From NCBI GenBank assembly GCA_020226215.1, contig CM035234.1:47371275-47435274 (forward strand): DNA of 64,000 nucleotides. The letters are read 5' to 3'. The notes beneath the pieces were generated by a model. It made no database searches. It was given only the letters and a program-made list of their open reading frames with translations, and was not told the origin of the DNA. The position numbers and the translations under genes are program-made. This document shows positions 1 to 13,412 of the stretch, piece by piece (positions within the stretch are counted from its first letter, which is position 1; every line of letters starts with the position of its first letter). This DNA is from Sindora glabra (lineage: Eukaryota; Streptophyta; Magnoliopsida; Fabales; Fabaceae).

Positions 1-3000
1 ATTTTTACATGGAATTAAAAGAAAAATTTTAATGAAAGGAGTACTAGTAGCTCATAGTTTTCTTGGCTTTAAATAGGCAAAAATTCTCTTTTTGATACTC
101 AAAAGATTTTACACTACATTTTAAGATCATAAAATACATGAAAATCAAGTTGAAAATAAAATAATTTTAGAAAGTATACATGAAGCTTTTGGGTTTCCCT
201 ATGGTATATAGGGAAAAATTCTATTTTTCATGATACAATTTAGAAAAAGACCAAACTACACTTTTACATGAATATTTTAAAATGATTACATTAAGGTTTT
301 CATACAAAAAACTACTTTGAAATAATCTTTACAAGCATTCAAGTTCTTTGCCATTTTTATAGAAAAATTCTATTTTTGTGAGAAAAATGTGCTACACTAT
401 ATTTAATCTATTTAACTAATGTTATTAATATTTATACAATAATTTTGTAGCCAAAACATGCTTAGAAACATGTTTTTAATGTTGAGATCGAGAGCTAAAC
501 AAGCACAGTGGAATAAACCGATCCCAACCAACGGATCCATGTAAAACATTAAATTAGAATAAGGATTCATTCAATACCTTTAATGATGATTCAAGAATTC
601 GGTCATTGATCACCTCTTCAACTTCTTTTTGGTCGAAGACTCTGAGGTATCCACACGAACCTGCAAATCACCGATGAACGTCCACGCGAACATTGGTTGG
701 AATTTTTCTCCTTTGTCATGCTAGCTACACCTCTTTAAGGGTTTTTAGTCAAGGAGAGGTGCTAGGGTTTTTTGTATGCTTAGAATGCATGAATAATCTT
801 TATTATTACCTAACAAATCTATTTAAATGGGTGCAAAGAATACTCCAATTAATTGGGCTTTGTTCCATTTATAATTATAGGCTTATTATTGGGCCTTATA
901 ATTATAATATGAAATTTCCAAATATTAAGCCTAAATAATTTAGTCCATTAATTTCAAATCCATTAGACTCTAAGTGTGCGACCCTACAAGCTCTCATTAC
1001 GTTGGCAATGATTATTAATCCTATTAATGATGATAAATAATGAGCGGTGTCTAGCAACACATTATTATTATCCAAGTAATGTAAAAGTCGGTGATTTGAC
1101 TAAACCTTTTACATGTGATCACCATCTATGTCCTTTTGTCCTAAACATCTAGATTGAGTGCGAAACATGGACCGTGTCATTCCTATATAATCCAATCTTG
1201 AGGTTTCTTGATTTGTAAGTAAACTGACTGAAGCAAATCAATTCATCTGAGCATGAGCATGCATTTTCTTAACTTTACTTAATCAAGGGGCCTACAAATG
1301 TTACTCCTATTATATAGGAAGGATAAATTCCATCTTGATCACATAAACCCCTTTGCATGATATGTGATATATCCAATAACTACTCTTGCATTCACTCAAC
1401 CATGAGTGACATAGAATAGTATCAAAATATGAAACTCACATGTAGGGAATCTCAACGATCTCAGGTCAAAGGACCATATTAATAATGATTACTAAGAATC
1501 ACTCATGACACTCATATAACGATCCATGTAGTGTTCTTAGGATGGGTCGGTCTAGTATATAAGTCCTCTAACTTGTACTCATATATAAATTTAATATCCA
1601 TATAAGTCACTACACATGCTAGTCTTAACATATCAAAGCAACCTAATCCACAATGATATATGACTAGGGACATTTAAGAATACAGTTATTCTAAGATTAT
1701 TGTCATAATTAAATATATCACACAGATAATATATATAAATAAAATAATTAAAATTGCCATTAAAATAACATAATTCAAATTTATAATCATCAATATAATT
1801 AGTTTTAAGACATATACACTAACATCTAAAACATATGGAATAATGCAGAATTTTTTTTTCTAAAACTATGTTTTCAAGTGGTAAAGTTCTTCTACAAAGT
1901 GCTTTGAATGGTAATTATTTTGGATTATCTTTGCAATTTGTTTTATAACTAGAAATGATTGAAAATTGTTATTTGATATTTTACTATTAATTTTGGAAAT
2001 TTTTATAAAATTTTTTTAATGTTTTAAATTTTTAAAAGAATTTCAAAGTTAAGGGTGTCAATTTTGAATAATTTTGATAATTGCTTAAAGTAGTAAGAAG
2101 TGTAACATGTTTTAATCTTTCAAAAAATTGAAATACACAGCTTAATTTTAATTCTAGAAATTTTAGGAAAATTTTACTAAAATTTGCTATTTCATATGGA
2201 ATTTTTAAATTGAAGGATGGTTGTTAAAACCTTGTACGGTTTCATGACTACATTCTTAGCTTTGGATGTTAATGTGTAGTGATATTATGCAATGTTAATA
2301 CTTTTGGGCAACATGTTTAGATGCTTGATTAAGTAAAGAAAAATAATTTTTTTACTTATTGGAATGATACATAAAGTAGAAGATAAAAAATCTACTTAGA
2401 AATAAAAGTTGTAGAACTTGGAAAATTCAAGTTGAATATCTCCAGTTTTGTTAGAAAAAACATGTTATGTATATAAATGCTAGATTGATATTTTGATTGA
2501 TGAATCACACATAATTGCATGTAATTATGAGCATAAAAATACATTTGGTCAATAATGAGTATTATATAAAAGAAAATGGACGCTGCTCTATAGGTTTCAT
2601 GGTGAAACCATAAGATTAGTGCATGAATATTGATATGAATTATTCCATAACTTGTATATGTACTGATATATTTTTATGTGAGAATGTTTGTGATTGAAGC
2701 TCATGTTAATAAGTTTTTTAAGGTGATATAATAACAGCTAAATTAAAGCACTGATAATACTTCTGGTCATTAGAAAAGTGACCAAGTAAATTTGTGAATT
2801 TCTTTTATTAAATTATTTTCATATTTTGGTTATGACTACGTTTAACATTTTAACCCTATCCTGTTTATGTGAAATGGCATAGTTAGAACCCTATGTGAAA
2901 TTAGCTCTATGCCATATGTGAAATTGTGACTATATGTTAAATATAAGCTTTTATGTGGTGTATAACATTATTGGTTCAAATGCCATATGTGACATTATGA

Positions 3001-4586
3001 TACAATCATGTGATTACAAGACCTTATGGAGAGTTGAAAAGATTGATTGAACACCTTGTATTTTGAATCACATGAAATGATGTGGGAAAAAAGGGAGGCA
3101 TAAGGTTAGGATACACATGGTTAAGGTTGGCTCAAAGTAACAAGAAGGAAGTTTTTATGCTCATTGCTCGATGGCATTTAATAATTGTACTAATGTTTAT
3201 ATTATGTTATGATTAATCTATGATTAAATCATATGACTAATTTATATTCTGCTTTAATTGTTAAATAGTGTAATATGCAAAATAGCCTAATGAGAAATAT
3301 TTTCTAGTGAGGAAAGGTTTTTAATATATGCCTTGTATGTAAATGTTACTAGGATTGAAATGAATTAGAAGATTTGTGTGATAGTTATCTTATAGAGTAA
3401 TTTTATTACTCACTTTACTTATGGATATGCTTTGCAAATACTTTACCTTTAAGAGCATCCCTTAAAATTGTTGATGTTTGGTGGTATAATTAAGAAGCTG
3501 CTTATGAAAGGGTTAGACTTGAATATTACTTTCACATGAATATAGATGTATGCTAGTTCGAAATTGATTATGCTATAGATTTTGCTTTAATCCTTAAGGC
3601 ATTAGTAGGAGCACCTACATTAACATTACTAAGCATACCACCAATAGTAATAAATGATTCGCTATACTCTCTAGCCTATGAAGACATACTACCGTTCACT
3701 CTAGAAAAGGATTCCACTAACAGTGAGTTAGCTAATAACTATTATGTTTATCTATTTTTAAAATTATTTGACTCACTCCATATCTATATAATTATTTTGA
3801 AACCTTAATAATTAAGTTACTACTTAACCTAAGTACTTTTGTATTGTTCTTATATATGATTCATATTATTATAGGTATACAAAAATGATTATGTATAGCA
3901 AGCTAGTCACATGGAATTTCAAAGGGAAAGAAAAAATGGTTTTCATATGCATTAAAAGTAAATATATATTTCTAAATTTGATGTTATCTTTAAAGTATTT
4001 TAAAGCAAAACAAGATCTTTTGATTTTTTAAGTTTATTTAACCTAATCCTATTCTGTTATATTAACTTTATGGTTTGAACTTCTATTTTTAAAAGGAAAC
4101 TTGATTCTTTTAAAAGATTTAAAAAATTTCATCAAAAGTCTTTTAGGTTTTTTAAGAAAATAGTATTTCAAACAAAATTCTATAAATCTATTACTAGGTC
4201 TTCTGAATTTCTATTTGACAAGTCATCCTTTTGAAAATAGTTCTTAGGAAACTATTTATTGAGATATTGCTGCAAAAGTAATAGTTATTTTCTAAGAAAA
4301 AGATATTTTTTTTGAGATCACTTCACTAGTGCTTTACATTTTTAGAATTTATTATATTTCAACTATTTTCTAATTAGAAAAGAAAAATCTTTGTATTTAA
4401 CTTAGATTTTGATTCCAAAAGAAATTACTTTATTTATTGTATTATTGAATTTTCAACCTTATATTTCTACATCATGCATATTTTTTTTATAAGGAACAAT
4501 TAATTAGTTAGTTTTAAAAAGATTTGTAGAGATATCTAGTTGATATCTCTATATTGATCACAATGGTCTAAAATTAAGTTGTGACA
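1..4586 (+). repeat. Tekay-like gypsy LTR remnant (G1), interrupted
   Basis: AT-rich DNA without coding capacity, interrupted by a solo LTR at 480-1824. From about 2580 to 4586 it is similar in order to the next segment (4587-5950 plus 19332-20733). Shared landmarks are a CTATAGG/CCATAGG box followed by TTAGTGCATG, an 'ATAAGGTT...GGATACACA' block, a 'TTACTCACT' block, and a terminal block ending in GTTGTGACA. That ending and the layout fit the long LTRs of Del/Tekay chromoviruses (family knowledge). Without the inserted LTR the segment is about 3.2 kb, so its 5' end is probably left of the window. No TSD could be assigned. Lineage is inferred. Confidence 0.5.
480..1824 (-). mobile_element. 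Solo LTR, family A (copy A1)
   Basis: A 1345 bp LTR that reads TGTTGAGATC at its left end and CACTAACA at its right end on the plus strand. It is flanked by 5 bp direct repeats TTTAA (475-479) and TCTAA (1825-1829), matching at 4 of 5 positions. It aligns end to end with 14886-16268 and, inverted, with 13413-14763. No gag or pol sequence adjoins it, so it is a solo LTR left by LTR-LTR recombination. Minus orientation is inferred from homology to the plus-strand family-B LTR at 33068. The 81-codon open frame at 693-938 lies inside it and is not a gene. Confidence 0.85.
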
Positions 4587-5950
4587 GATGCTCCATAGGT
4601 TAATGATGAAATTGTGAGCATGTATATGCTAATTAGTGCATGAATTATACTAAGAGTTATTTTATGAATAATATATATAATAATGAAATTTTATACAAAA
4701 GTGATTGTTAGCAATGCTTATGAAAGTGAGATAAGATGAACTTTTATATGAGAAATGTGATACGATAATATGATAATCTAGCATATGGATATGGAGCATG
4801 AATTCTTAACAAAGTCACTTGAAATGTGACAAGGAAAATTTGAATAACTTTTTGTTAGATTATGAAATATAATTATGATTATATTGATGTTTATGAAGAA
4901 GGATAGCATCTTCACCTTGCCCTAATGATTTATGAATATGATAGAAAGCATTTAAACGTAGTGTGAGTCTATTTTCACTAATGAAATTATTAAAAAGGGA
5001 CAAGTCCATTTTCACTAAAATGAAAGTGTCAGAAGCTTGAAAGGCTTTCTTCACTATTTATGAATCCAATAATAGTGTCATGAATTTCCTTGTAAGTTAT
5101 CTTTGATTGATTGTTTGAGTTGATGACTATAAAACTTGTAAAAACTTCATGTGCATCGTCCTTGCTAATTACTGAGTTGATAATGGTGAGGAATAAATGA
5201 ATTATGAAAATGAGGCTTGAATGTTGTATATATATTATGGCTTGTATGTTGTATGTAACATGTGATGTGGAAATTAAAATGTGTGAATATAAAACCTTGT
5301 GAAGGTGATGCGAGATTAGCTTAATGCCTTATATTCTAAGTTATATAGAATTATGTTTAGGATAAGGTTGACCTAGAGGAATAAGGTTGGGATACACATT
5401 GGATAAGGTTGGTCTGGAGTAAAAAGGTAATAACATTTTATGATTTTTGCCATTTTGAATATGTTATTATATTATGATATTCATGTGTTTGAATTGTGCT
5501 TAATATAGGATTATTTGACTTTCTTATAAGTGCAACAACTAGAAATGATAAATATAAAATATATAGAAAAGTTTTTCTTGTAAAAAAATGGTTTCATATA
5601 TGTCTTGTATATAATTGATTTTCTTAGCTAAAATCCATTAAAATTGCTGTGATATTCATTTTAATAAGTAATTCATTACTCACTATACTTGTGGATATAT
5701 TTTTTAAATACTCCTTCAAATTATGCCTATTGAAATTCATAACTTGTGGTGGCAACCATATGACATTGTGTATGGTTAGTACAAGATTGATTTATATTTT
5801 AGTATTAGGATTGATGACACTCACATTTAGTAGTAAGCTAGGATGCGAGTGGTTAGACTTGATACCTCAATGCCAAACCCAATTCAATAGTTTTTAGACC
5901 TACATTCTAAGCCTGAGGAATTATCTTATAAGGTGGCCTCCAAAGATCTT
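4587..5950 (+). repeat. Tekay-like LTR (G2), left half
   Basis: This segment starts directly after the GTGACA end of G1 with sequence homologous to G1 near 2583. It therefore looks like a second LTR of the same family into which G1 inserted. It is cut at 5950 by Element I and continues at 19332. The last five bases (5946-5950, ATCTT) are the Element I target duplication. The open frames at 4860-5054 and 5649-5897 lie within it, resemble no protein I know, and are not called. Confidence 0.5.
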
Positions 5951-8900
5951 TGACACTACCCGCTTTATGATTATCATAACTTGTATAAAGATACCTAATT
6001 AATGTTAACATACTAAATAAATATCTTTACAAGTGTTTATGTTATACTAATAATCTTATCAAATTAGTACTATTAAAGAAGCAAACATCTATTTTTAGAA
6101 AACAAGACTATTTACAATATAAGTTTTGAAGCCATATAAATACACTAAAATGTGCATATACGGAAATATAATTTACATAATACATATTAAACACTACAAT
6201 TTCCTAACTTGATCTGTCAAGGTTCCATTTTTTAGTATCTAACTCTATAAAAGAAAAAAAAATGTCATTACTTGCAATACCTTCTAGTAAAGGAACCAAA
6301 GTAGAAGACAATTATAATAGGCTTAGGTTCTAAATCTATTTGCTTAACTTTTATTTCAAAATATACTCTTGTTCTTGTAGAGGTGGATTGAACTTTATAC
6401 TAAACTATTATTTCATGGGTTTCATAGGAGGTTATGAAAGTTCCTCTAAAAGTATTAGTTTATGCTTATAGATCCATGTTCAATACTTGCAAAATCAGTT
6501 CAATAGAAAGATGAGTATAAACATACTCAATGAATGGCCACTTTTCATTCCACTTAAAGGATCTTTCTTTAAGGAAGATTAGTCTTTTATTCAAATCTGA
6601 CCACTACTTTGTGTTTTATGAAAAAAATTTCCATATATACATATTATTCATTCATATTGTTATAAAAATGACAATAGTAGGTATACAAGTTTTACCTTAT
6701 ACCTTTAATCCAACCTTATCCTTCTCCATTCTAGGTATAAAGCTACCAACCTTTTCCTTCTATTACTAACCACTTTTCTCCCTTGCAAAGGATGTTATAT
6801 CCCCCTCTCAATTGATAATAATTAGTAATGGGATGTTAAAATATCAACTATTTAATTTCAATAAATATAACCAAATACCAATCATGCCATAGGTGTTTTA
6901 CATAAATGTACAACATATATTGAAACTCCTTTATTCAACAATTCTCAAAGCATCATAATTGTATTTGTAGGTATGTTATAGTTAGAGCCTTTTAATGCTT
7001 CCAAATTAATCCAAAATTTTACCATAATTTATTCTAGCCCTTCTAACATAATATTATACAAGATATGATAATTAAATTACACAAAATATCTCCATGGTAA
7101 TGGGATGTTAAAACATCAACTATTTAATCCATTTCAATAGATATAGCTAAACACCAATCATGTCATAGGTGTTTTATGCATTACATAAATGCACTACATA
7201 TATTGAAACTCCTTTATTCAACAATTCCCAAAGCACTATAATTTTATTTATAGGTATGTTATAGTTGAAGCCTCTTAATGCTTCCAAATCAATCCAAAAT
7301 TTTATAATAATTTATTCTAGCCTTTCTAACATATTATTACATAAGATATTCACGTACAACCCAAAGGATGAATTTAAAAACAAGATAGCATAAGGACACA
7401 TGTAATCAAAGCCCCTTTTCATCAATCGAATGGAAACCAATTATTACTAAATTTTGCCACAACATCCTTAACACATTAAATGGAAGATAACTTGAATAAT
7501 TTCATGGGTTTTCTAGTGTATCAAAGGTAGGAACTCAGATCCACCATTTTTGGACTATATTAGAGCTATTAAGATGAAGCTACCTTTTAGATAATCAAAT
7601 CAACTTTAATTGCCACCAAATTTTAACATAAGTTTGATAACATCCTAAATATCATGTCTTTCATAGTTTTTTCAATTCATTTGGTACCTTAAAAATGTTC
7701 AAACCCAAGACCAACCAAAATAGCAACTTATAATAAATAGTTTTAAGTATCTCACTTATAACTTAGCTTTTCATGTATCTAAAAATTTTCAAAAATTTCC
7801 AAATTCATCTATAGTTATTATAACACCAAATATGACACTAAAATACTAAGAATATAAATTTTAAAATTTTCCAATCCCTAAACACATTGGGTGACTAAAA
7901 CCTTAGTTCAACATCATTAAAAAAACTAATTTTATTCTATCTAAAGTTATTTCCTTCTTTTTTCCTAAACAACTTTGGGAATTATTTTTCTAATACTCTC
8001 AATATCATCATACCAACATGAAGCCATAATTTTTTCTTCAAAACAAAATCAACTAACAATATATCATAATAACAAAATGGAAAGCATAAACTAGTAACAT
8101 CATCACTTTTCTATTGACATAAGCCTAAAAGTAGGAAAAATTGCCACTCACCTTAGTTTTTTTTTCCACTCTTTACAGCAAAAGAGTGGTTTCATGACAA
8201 TAAATCATAATTTCAAAAATTTAAGAAGGAGAGGATTAAGAATTCTTGAAAAAGTTAGAAAAACTTCCTATATTACCTTGCAAGATTTGAAGCTATAAGA
8301 TGAAGAATTCACTTAGGTAACTTAGACTTCCTCACTAATCTCCCTCTCTTCTTACATGGTGAGGCTAGCCAAGAAACGAAAATTTTCTGCTCCAAATAGC
8401 CGGCACGTGTATATATAAAAAGTCTAAAAATTTAATTAAAAAATTTATAATTTTTTTAAAAAAATTAGAACAAATGGTTGTGATCTTAAATGTCCACATA
8501 GCCTAGGATAAATAGAAAATAATTACCCTATTAATCAATAAAATTAATCCATTTAAGATGGGCAAATAAGGTTTATTACAAAATAGTGCTAATTTTTTTC
8601 TTGTACTTTTTCCTTTTAAATTTTTAGATAATTTTTTGCCTTATTTGGGCCTTTAAATTTTAAAATTTTATATAGATTTTTGGCTTGAAAATTTTAATTT
8701 AGGTTAGCCCAAGGGTTTTAAAATTAACTTGCTTAATTTTCAACTCAAATTTTCACTTTCAATTTACCTAGGTTTTGAAATTTTAGCAAATTCCTATGCG
8801 AATTATTCTAAACCTAATGCTAGGTTTTTAAATGAATTTTTATCTATTTTAATATCTAATAAAATTTTTATAAAAATTTTAGTTAGGCTCACATCAAAAT

Positions 8901-9035
8901 TACTCTTATGAATCTCTTGAATTTTATTTCATTTTCTTACTAGTTTTTTTTATTCAGGCGTTTCTAATAGAATTCTTATTTGAAATTTCTAATTTACTTA
9001 GGATATTTTATAAAAGACTCCTACGGAATATTACA
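5951..9035 (-). repeat. Element I 3' LTR
   Basis: A 3085 bp LTR whose plus-strand ends read TGACAC and ATTACA, so the minus strand begins TGTAAT and ends GTGTCA. It is collinear with 16593-19326 over its whole length. It is about 350 bp longer, largely because of an internal tandem duplication at 6828-7345 and small indels. The PPT abuts its inner edge at 9036. The open frames at 6530-6769 and 8729-8911 are chance frames in the LTR. Confidence 0.9.
6828..7345. repeat. Tandem duplication, about 272 bp period, inside the 3' LTR
   Basis: Two successive copies begin with ATGGGATGTTAAAA (near 6828 and 7100). Both contain the blocks CCAATCATG, ATAGGTGTTTTA, TTGAAACTCC and TTATTCTAGCC in the same order. 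The partner LTR has only one partial copy, near 17487-17640. Confidence 0.8.
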
Positions 9036-9056
9036 AGTTTTCCTCCTTTAAGAAAA
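9036..9056 (-). other. Polypurine tract of Element I
   Basis: On the minus strand an AAAGGAGG core immediately precedes the LTR start TGTAAT. This is the usual position of the plus-strand DNA primer in LTR retrotransposons. Confidence 0.75.
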
Positions 9057-9089
9057 TTCGTTCTCAAATTTTCAAGAAATTACTCAATA

Positions 9090-10480
9090 ATGTAGAGAAT
9101 TGTTAACTAATTATGTATTGGTTTGGACAAAGAGCTTATCGAATAAGTTTGGGTATTTTTCTTCATATGTTTCTCTAATTCCTATTTTATTTCTTAAGTT
9201 GCATGTTTCTCCCATATCATTTTTTCCGTGGGAACTTCCTTAGATTGTAACTTCTTTATTTGTCAATCAATAATTCAAATAAGTCATTCTTCATATGCTA
9301 GTTTTTGATCTAGTCCTTCTGGTATTTCTTTCAACACATGAGATTCACCTAAAATATATTTCCTCAACATGGATACATGGAAAACTAGATGCATCACTTT
9401 CATGTTCTCTAGCAGTTGAAGTTAATAAGTAACTTTTCTGATTTGTTTCTTAACTCTATAAGGACCTATATATATGCATGTTAATTTTCCTTTTATACCA
9501 AATTTCATTATTCTTTTCATAAGTATAACTTTCAGAAATACTTGATTACCTTTTTGAAATTCTAATGCTCTTTGTCTATTATTTACATATGATTTATGTC
9601 AACTTTGGGCCACTTGTAATTGTTCTTTCATTATTTGAACTTATTGATAGCATCTTCTACGAGGTCAAGACTTTTCATTTTTGCTTCTCTTAGTTTGAAC
9701 CATCTAATGGGTGACCTATACTTTCTACCATATAGTGCCTCAAATGGAGCCATTGTATACTAGCATGATAATTGTTATTATAAGTGGATTACATTAGTAA
9801 CAGATATTTATCTCTACTTCCTACAAATTTAATTACATAAGCTTTAAGCATTTCCTCCAGTATTTGAATCATTCTTTTTTATTATCTAGCAGTTTGAGGA
9901 TAGAATGTCATACCAAATTGTAATTGAGTTCCTAGTGTTTCTTGGAATGATTACCAAAATTGTGATCCTTGATCCGAAATAATTATAAGTAGCACATCAT
10001 GCAACAAAATAATCTTATCTATGTAAAGTTATGCATATTACAATGTAGTATGCATTATCTTCATCAATATGAAGTGTGCAAACTTTGTTGAATGATCCAC
10101 AATTCATATCCTTTATTGGTTCATGGCAACCCAATTATAAAATCCATTACGATGCTCTCTCATTTCCATTTAAGAATATAAATATTTTGATAAAGGCTTG
10201 CTAGTTGTTGATACTTTGCTTTCACTTGTTAACAAGTTAAACATCGAATTACCTAGTCTTATACAGACTTCTTTATTCCATCCCACCAATATAAATTTTT
10301 CTAATCTTATACATTTTTGTTAACTAGGATGCATTGTATGAGATGATTCATGAGCTTTTCTCAACACTTCTTGTTTTAAAGCTACAAGCACCTATAATCA
10401 ATATCTATTCCTTATTACTTCTTCTTTATTTATTATTAAATTAGCTTCCTCCTTATTTATAGCTTTGTTCATCATTTACT
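9090..10480 (-). pseudogene. Element I integrase (degenerate)
   Basis: This is the remnant of the DDE integrase that would join element cDNA to the host chromosome. Minus-strand frames contain recognisable gypsy integrase pieces in order: a VDHSTKFAHF-like stretch near 10080, ISDQGSQFW near 9970, a GTQLQFGMTFYPQT-like stretch near 9930, and a KRMIQILEEMLKAYVI-like stretch near 9850. The SDQG motif keeps the second catalytic aspartate. Frameshifts and stops break every long frame. The C-terminal part towards the PPT is too decayed for me to see a chromodomain, so the chromovirus assignment rests on overall similarity. The nearest full relatives have 'SDRGxQFTS...FHPQTDGQ'. Confidence 0.75.
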
Positions 10481-10499
10481 AATACTAAGGATCTTCTTT

Positions 10500-11880
10500 T
10501 TTAAGTTGCTTTAATCTAATATACTATAGTGGAATGTATTGTTATACATGCCAGTTTCACACTTCTATCCCCTTCTAACTTCTTTCCTTTATTTTTAGGA
10601 GCTTTTCGACTTAAGGCATTCAGCAACAATATTAGCTTTGCTCAAATGATAATGAATGGAGCAGTCATAATTCTTTATAAACTCCATCCACTTTCTTTAT
10701 CTCATATTAAGCTCTTTCTGCTTAAAAATATATTTAAGGCTTTTATTATTTATATAAATTTCGTAAGTGACCCTATATAGATAATGTCTTCATATCTTTA
10801 AGACAAATACTATAGTTGCCATTTTTAAATCATAAGCGGGGTAATTCATCTCATATTTTTTTAATTGACAAGATACATAGGTTATTATTCTTCCTTGTTG
10901 CATTAATACACATCCTAATCCCACTTTGGACACTTTACAATATATTATATACCTCTCTATATTATTAGGTAATGCTAACACTAGAATAGAAGTGAGTTAT
11001 TCCTTCAATTTTTGAAAACATCTTTCACAATCATCATCTCACACAAATTTGACTCTTTTACAAGTCAATTGTGTCAGAGGTGTGGCTATCTTTGAAAAAT
11101 CTTTCATAAACCTTTAATAGTATCTGGCCAGTCCTAAAAAGCTATGTGTTTCTGTCATCGAGGAAAGTTATGGCCACTTAAGCATAGCCTTTACCTTTTG
11201 AAGATCTACTGATATCCCTTCCTATGACACTACATGTCTAAGAAAATACATTTCTTGCATCCAAAATTCACATTTTGAAAATTTGGCATATAGCTTTTGT
11301 TCTTATATGGTTTGCAAAGTAATTCTCAAATGTTGGGCATGTTTTTCTTCACTCTTGGAATATACTAAAATATCATCAATAAATATGATAATGAATTTAT
11401 CCAACAAAGGTTTAAAAATATAGTTTGTCAAATCCATAAAGGCTATAGGGGCATGACATGACTAGGAACTTGTAATAAACATAATGAGTCCAAAATGTTA
11501 TCTTTGGAATATCTTCCTTCTAGATCATCAACTAATGATATTCAGATTATAGGTCAATCTTTGAGAAATATTAAAAACCTTACAATTAATCAAATAAATC
11601 ATCTATCCTTAGTAAAGGATATTTATTCTTAACAATAACTTTATTCAACTACTGATAATCAATACATAGCCATAGCGATCCATCCTTCCTTTTCATAAAC
11701 AACATTAATGCTTCCCATGGTAATGTATTAGGTTGCATAAAACCCTTATCTAACAAATCCTGTAACTGTTCCTTCAATTCTTTTAATTTCACTATTGCCA
11801 TTCTATAAGAAGCAATAGATATCGAGTCTATTTTGGGGATGGTAAACATAGGGAAATTATTTTAGTATAAGAACTTAATT
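10500..11880 (-). pseudogene. Element I reverse transcriptase-RNase H (degenerate)
   Basis: The RT starts near 11850 with an open stretch (11649-11849) that carries the conserved entry region: PKIDSISIASYRMA, then LKEQLQDLLDKGFMQP, then a KDGSLWLCIDYQ end. The catalytic box FIDDILVYS is readable at about 11350-11390, so the two aspartates survive. RNase H follows at 10790-10981 with KVGLGCVLMQQGRIITY and the YPAYDLKMA block typical of Ty3/gypsy. Stops occur between these blocks, so no functional enzyme can be made. Protease lies upstream on the minus strand and integrase downstream. Confidence 0.9.
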
Positions 11881-12013
11881 CGCTATCATTTTTCCTTTTT
11901 CAGCTTCCTTTACTAAAGCTATCCACATAACACATCCTTTATTGACTAACTTCTTAACATTCGTACATGACACAAAAGTAGGCATTCCTACCTTTTTTTT
12001 CACCTTAAAAGAT

Positions 12014-12400
12014 TTAAACTCCACCTTTTTCTAGTTGATACATAATTATTTTGTAATAATAATCTACACAAGCATGGTACTTTAATAACCAATCCATCCT
12101 CAAAATTATATCACAGTCCATCATTTTCAACATGATCAAATTGATTATAGTTGGATGATTATTTATTTGAACTATACAATTATTAATGCCATAGGTTGCT
12201 ATCATCATCTCACTTGTTGGTGTATTTACTATTAAAGGTTCATCTAATTCATTCAATGGTTTTGCAAGTTTTGCTGCCAAATTCTTAGATATGAATGAAT
12301 GTGTAGCACTAGAATCAAATAATACTTTCATAAGAAAAGCTTTAACTTGTATTGTACCTATGATCATTACATTGGAGGCTTGGGCTTCTTGACCTATCAT
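12014..12400 (-). pseudogene. Element I aspartic protease (retropepsin) remnant
   Basis: A 128-codon open frame with a gypsy retropepsin. The flap and active-site region reads LFDSSATHSFIS, where active relatives have DSGATHSF, so the catalytic glycine is replaced by serine. The C-terminal signature CDIILRMDWLLKYHA matches the family's D-ILGMDWL--H-A block, with glycine changed to arginine. In a living element this enzyme matures Gag-Pol. It lies between the zinc knuckle (12541-12600) and RT on the minus strand. Both conserved changes suggest inactivity, although this is one of the longest surviving frames. Confidence 0.9.
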
Positions 12401-13412
12401 GCTATATACTTGAGCCTATGTCCCAACTAGTTCCTTTCTTGTGTTTTTCTTCCCCAACACTGTTAATTATTTTGTTGGAGTCATATTCTAAGTAGGGCAT
12501 GCACTAGGAGTCATAACATTGCTGCTTTGTTACGTAATTGGACATTTAAATGCTTGATAACCTAATTGTCCACACCTAAAGCAAGATCCACACTATCCAA
12601 AGTGACTAAAATTGCACCAACAGTATCAAAGGGCTCTATTAGGCGGTGGAAGAAATTAGTAAGCTTGATTAAAGACATCAAAACCATTTCCAGATCTATT
12701 ATTAGATGCTTTCCTTGTAAGTCTTCTTTGGTTAACTCTATTCCTACTAGTTTACTTACTCTCAACTAACACATTTTAAGTGGTTGACTTTCTCATAATG
12801 TCTCTACTACTCCTTCCTTGAAAATTTGACTTCCTCTTTTCCTCCTAGCTCACTTCCCAATTTTATCTCTCTTTAGTACATATCTTTGCTTTGGTTGCTT
12901 GATATAAGGCTTCTTTATATGTCATATTATTAAAAATGTTCATTTAATCATAGAAGTAGTCTTGAAGACTATACACGAATTAACTTTCCCTAGCTTTCTC
13001 AATAAGCACTAAGTGTTCTGTATATTAAGATAACCATGTGAACTGGGTATTATACTGTGCCACTATCATGGATCCTTGAGTTAATCTTTCAAACTTAGGA
13101 GCCTTGGCTTGAAGAATGCTTAAGAATAAGAATCTATCTATAAATTCTATTTGAAATTGTCACCACGTGATAAGATCACAAGCCCAATTGTAGGTTCAAT
13201 GTTATGGACATACTAAACATGAGCAATGTCCTTCAATTAGTACCTTACTAATTCCACCATCATATTTTCATCATATCCAATCAACTTACAAGCCTTCTTT
13301 ATTTGATCTATAAATTGATAAAGGTTTATCATAGGATCAATGTTATCATATTTTTTAGGGTCTAATTTTTGAAATTCATGTATCATTTGTAACCTTTCCC
13401 TAAGGGGATTTG

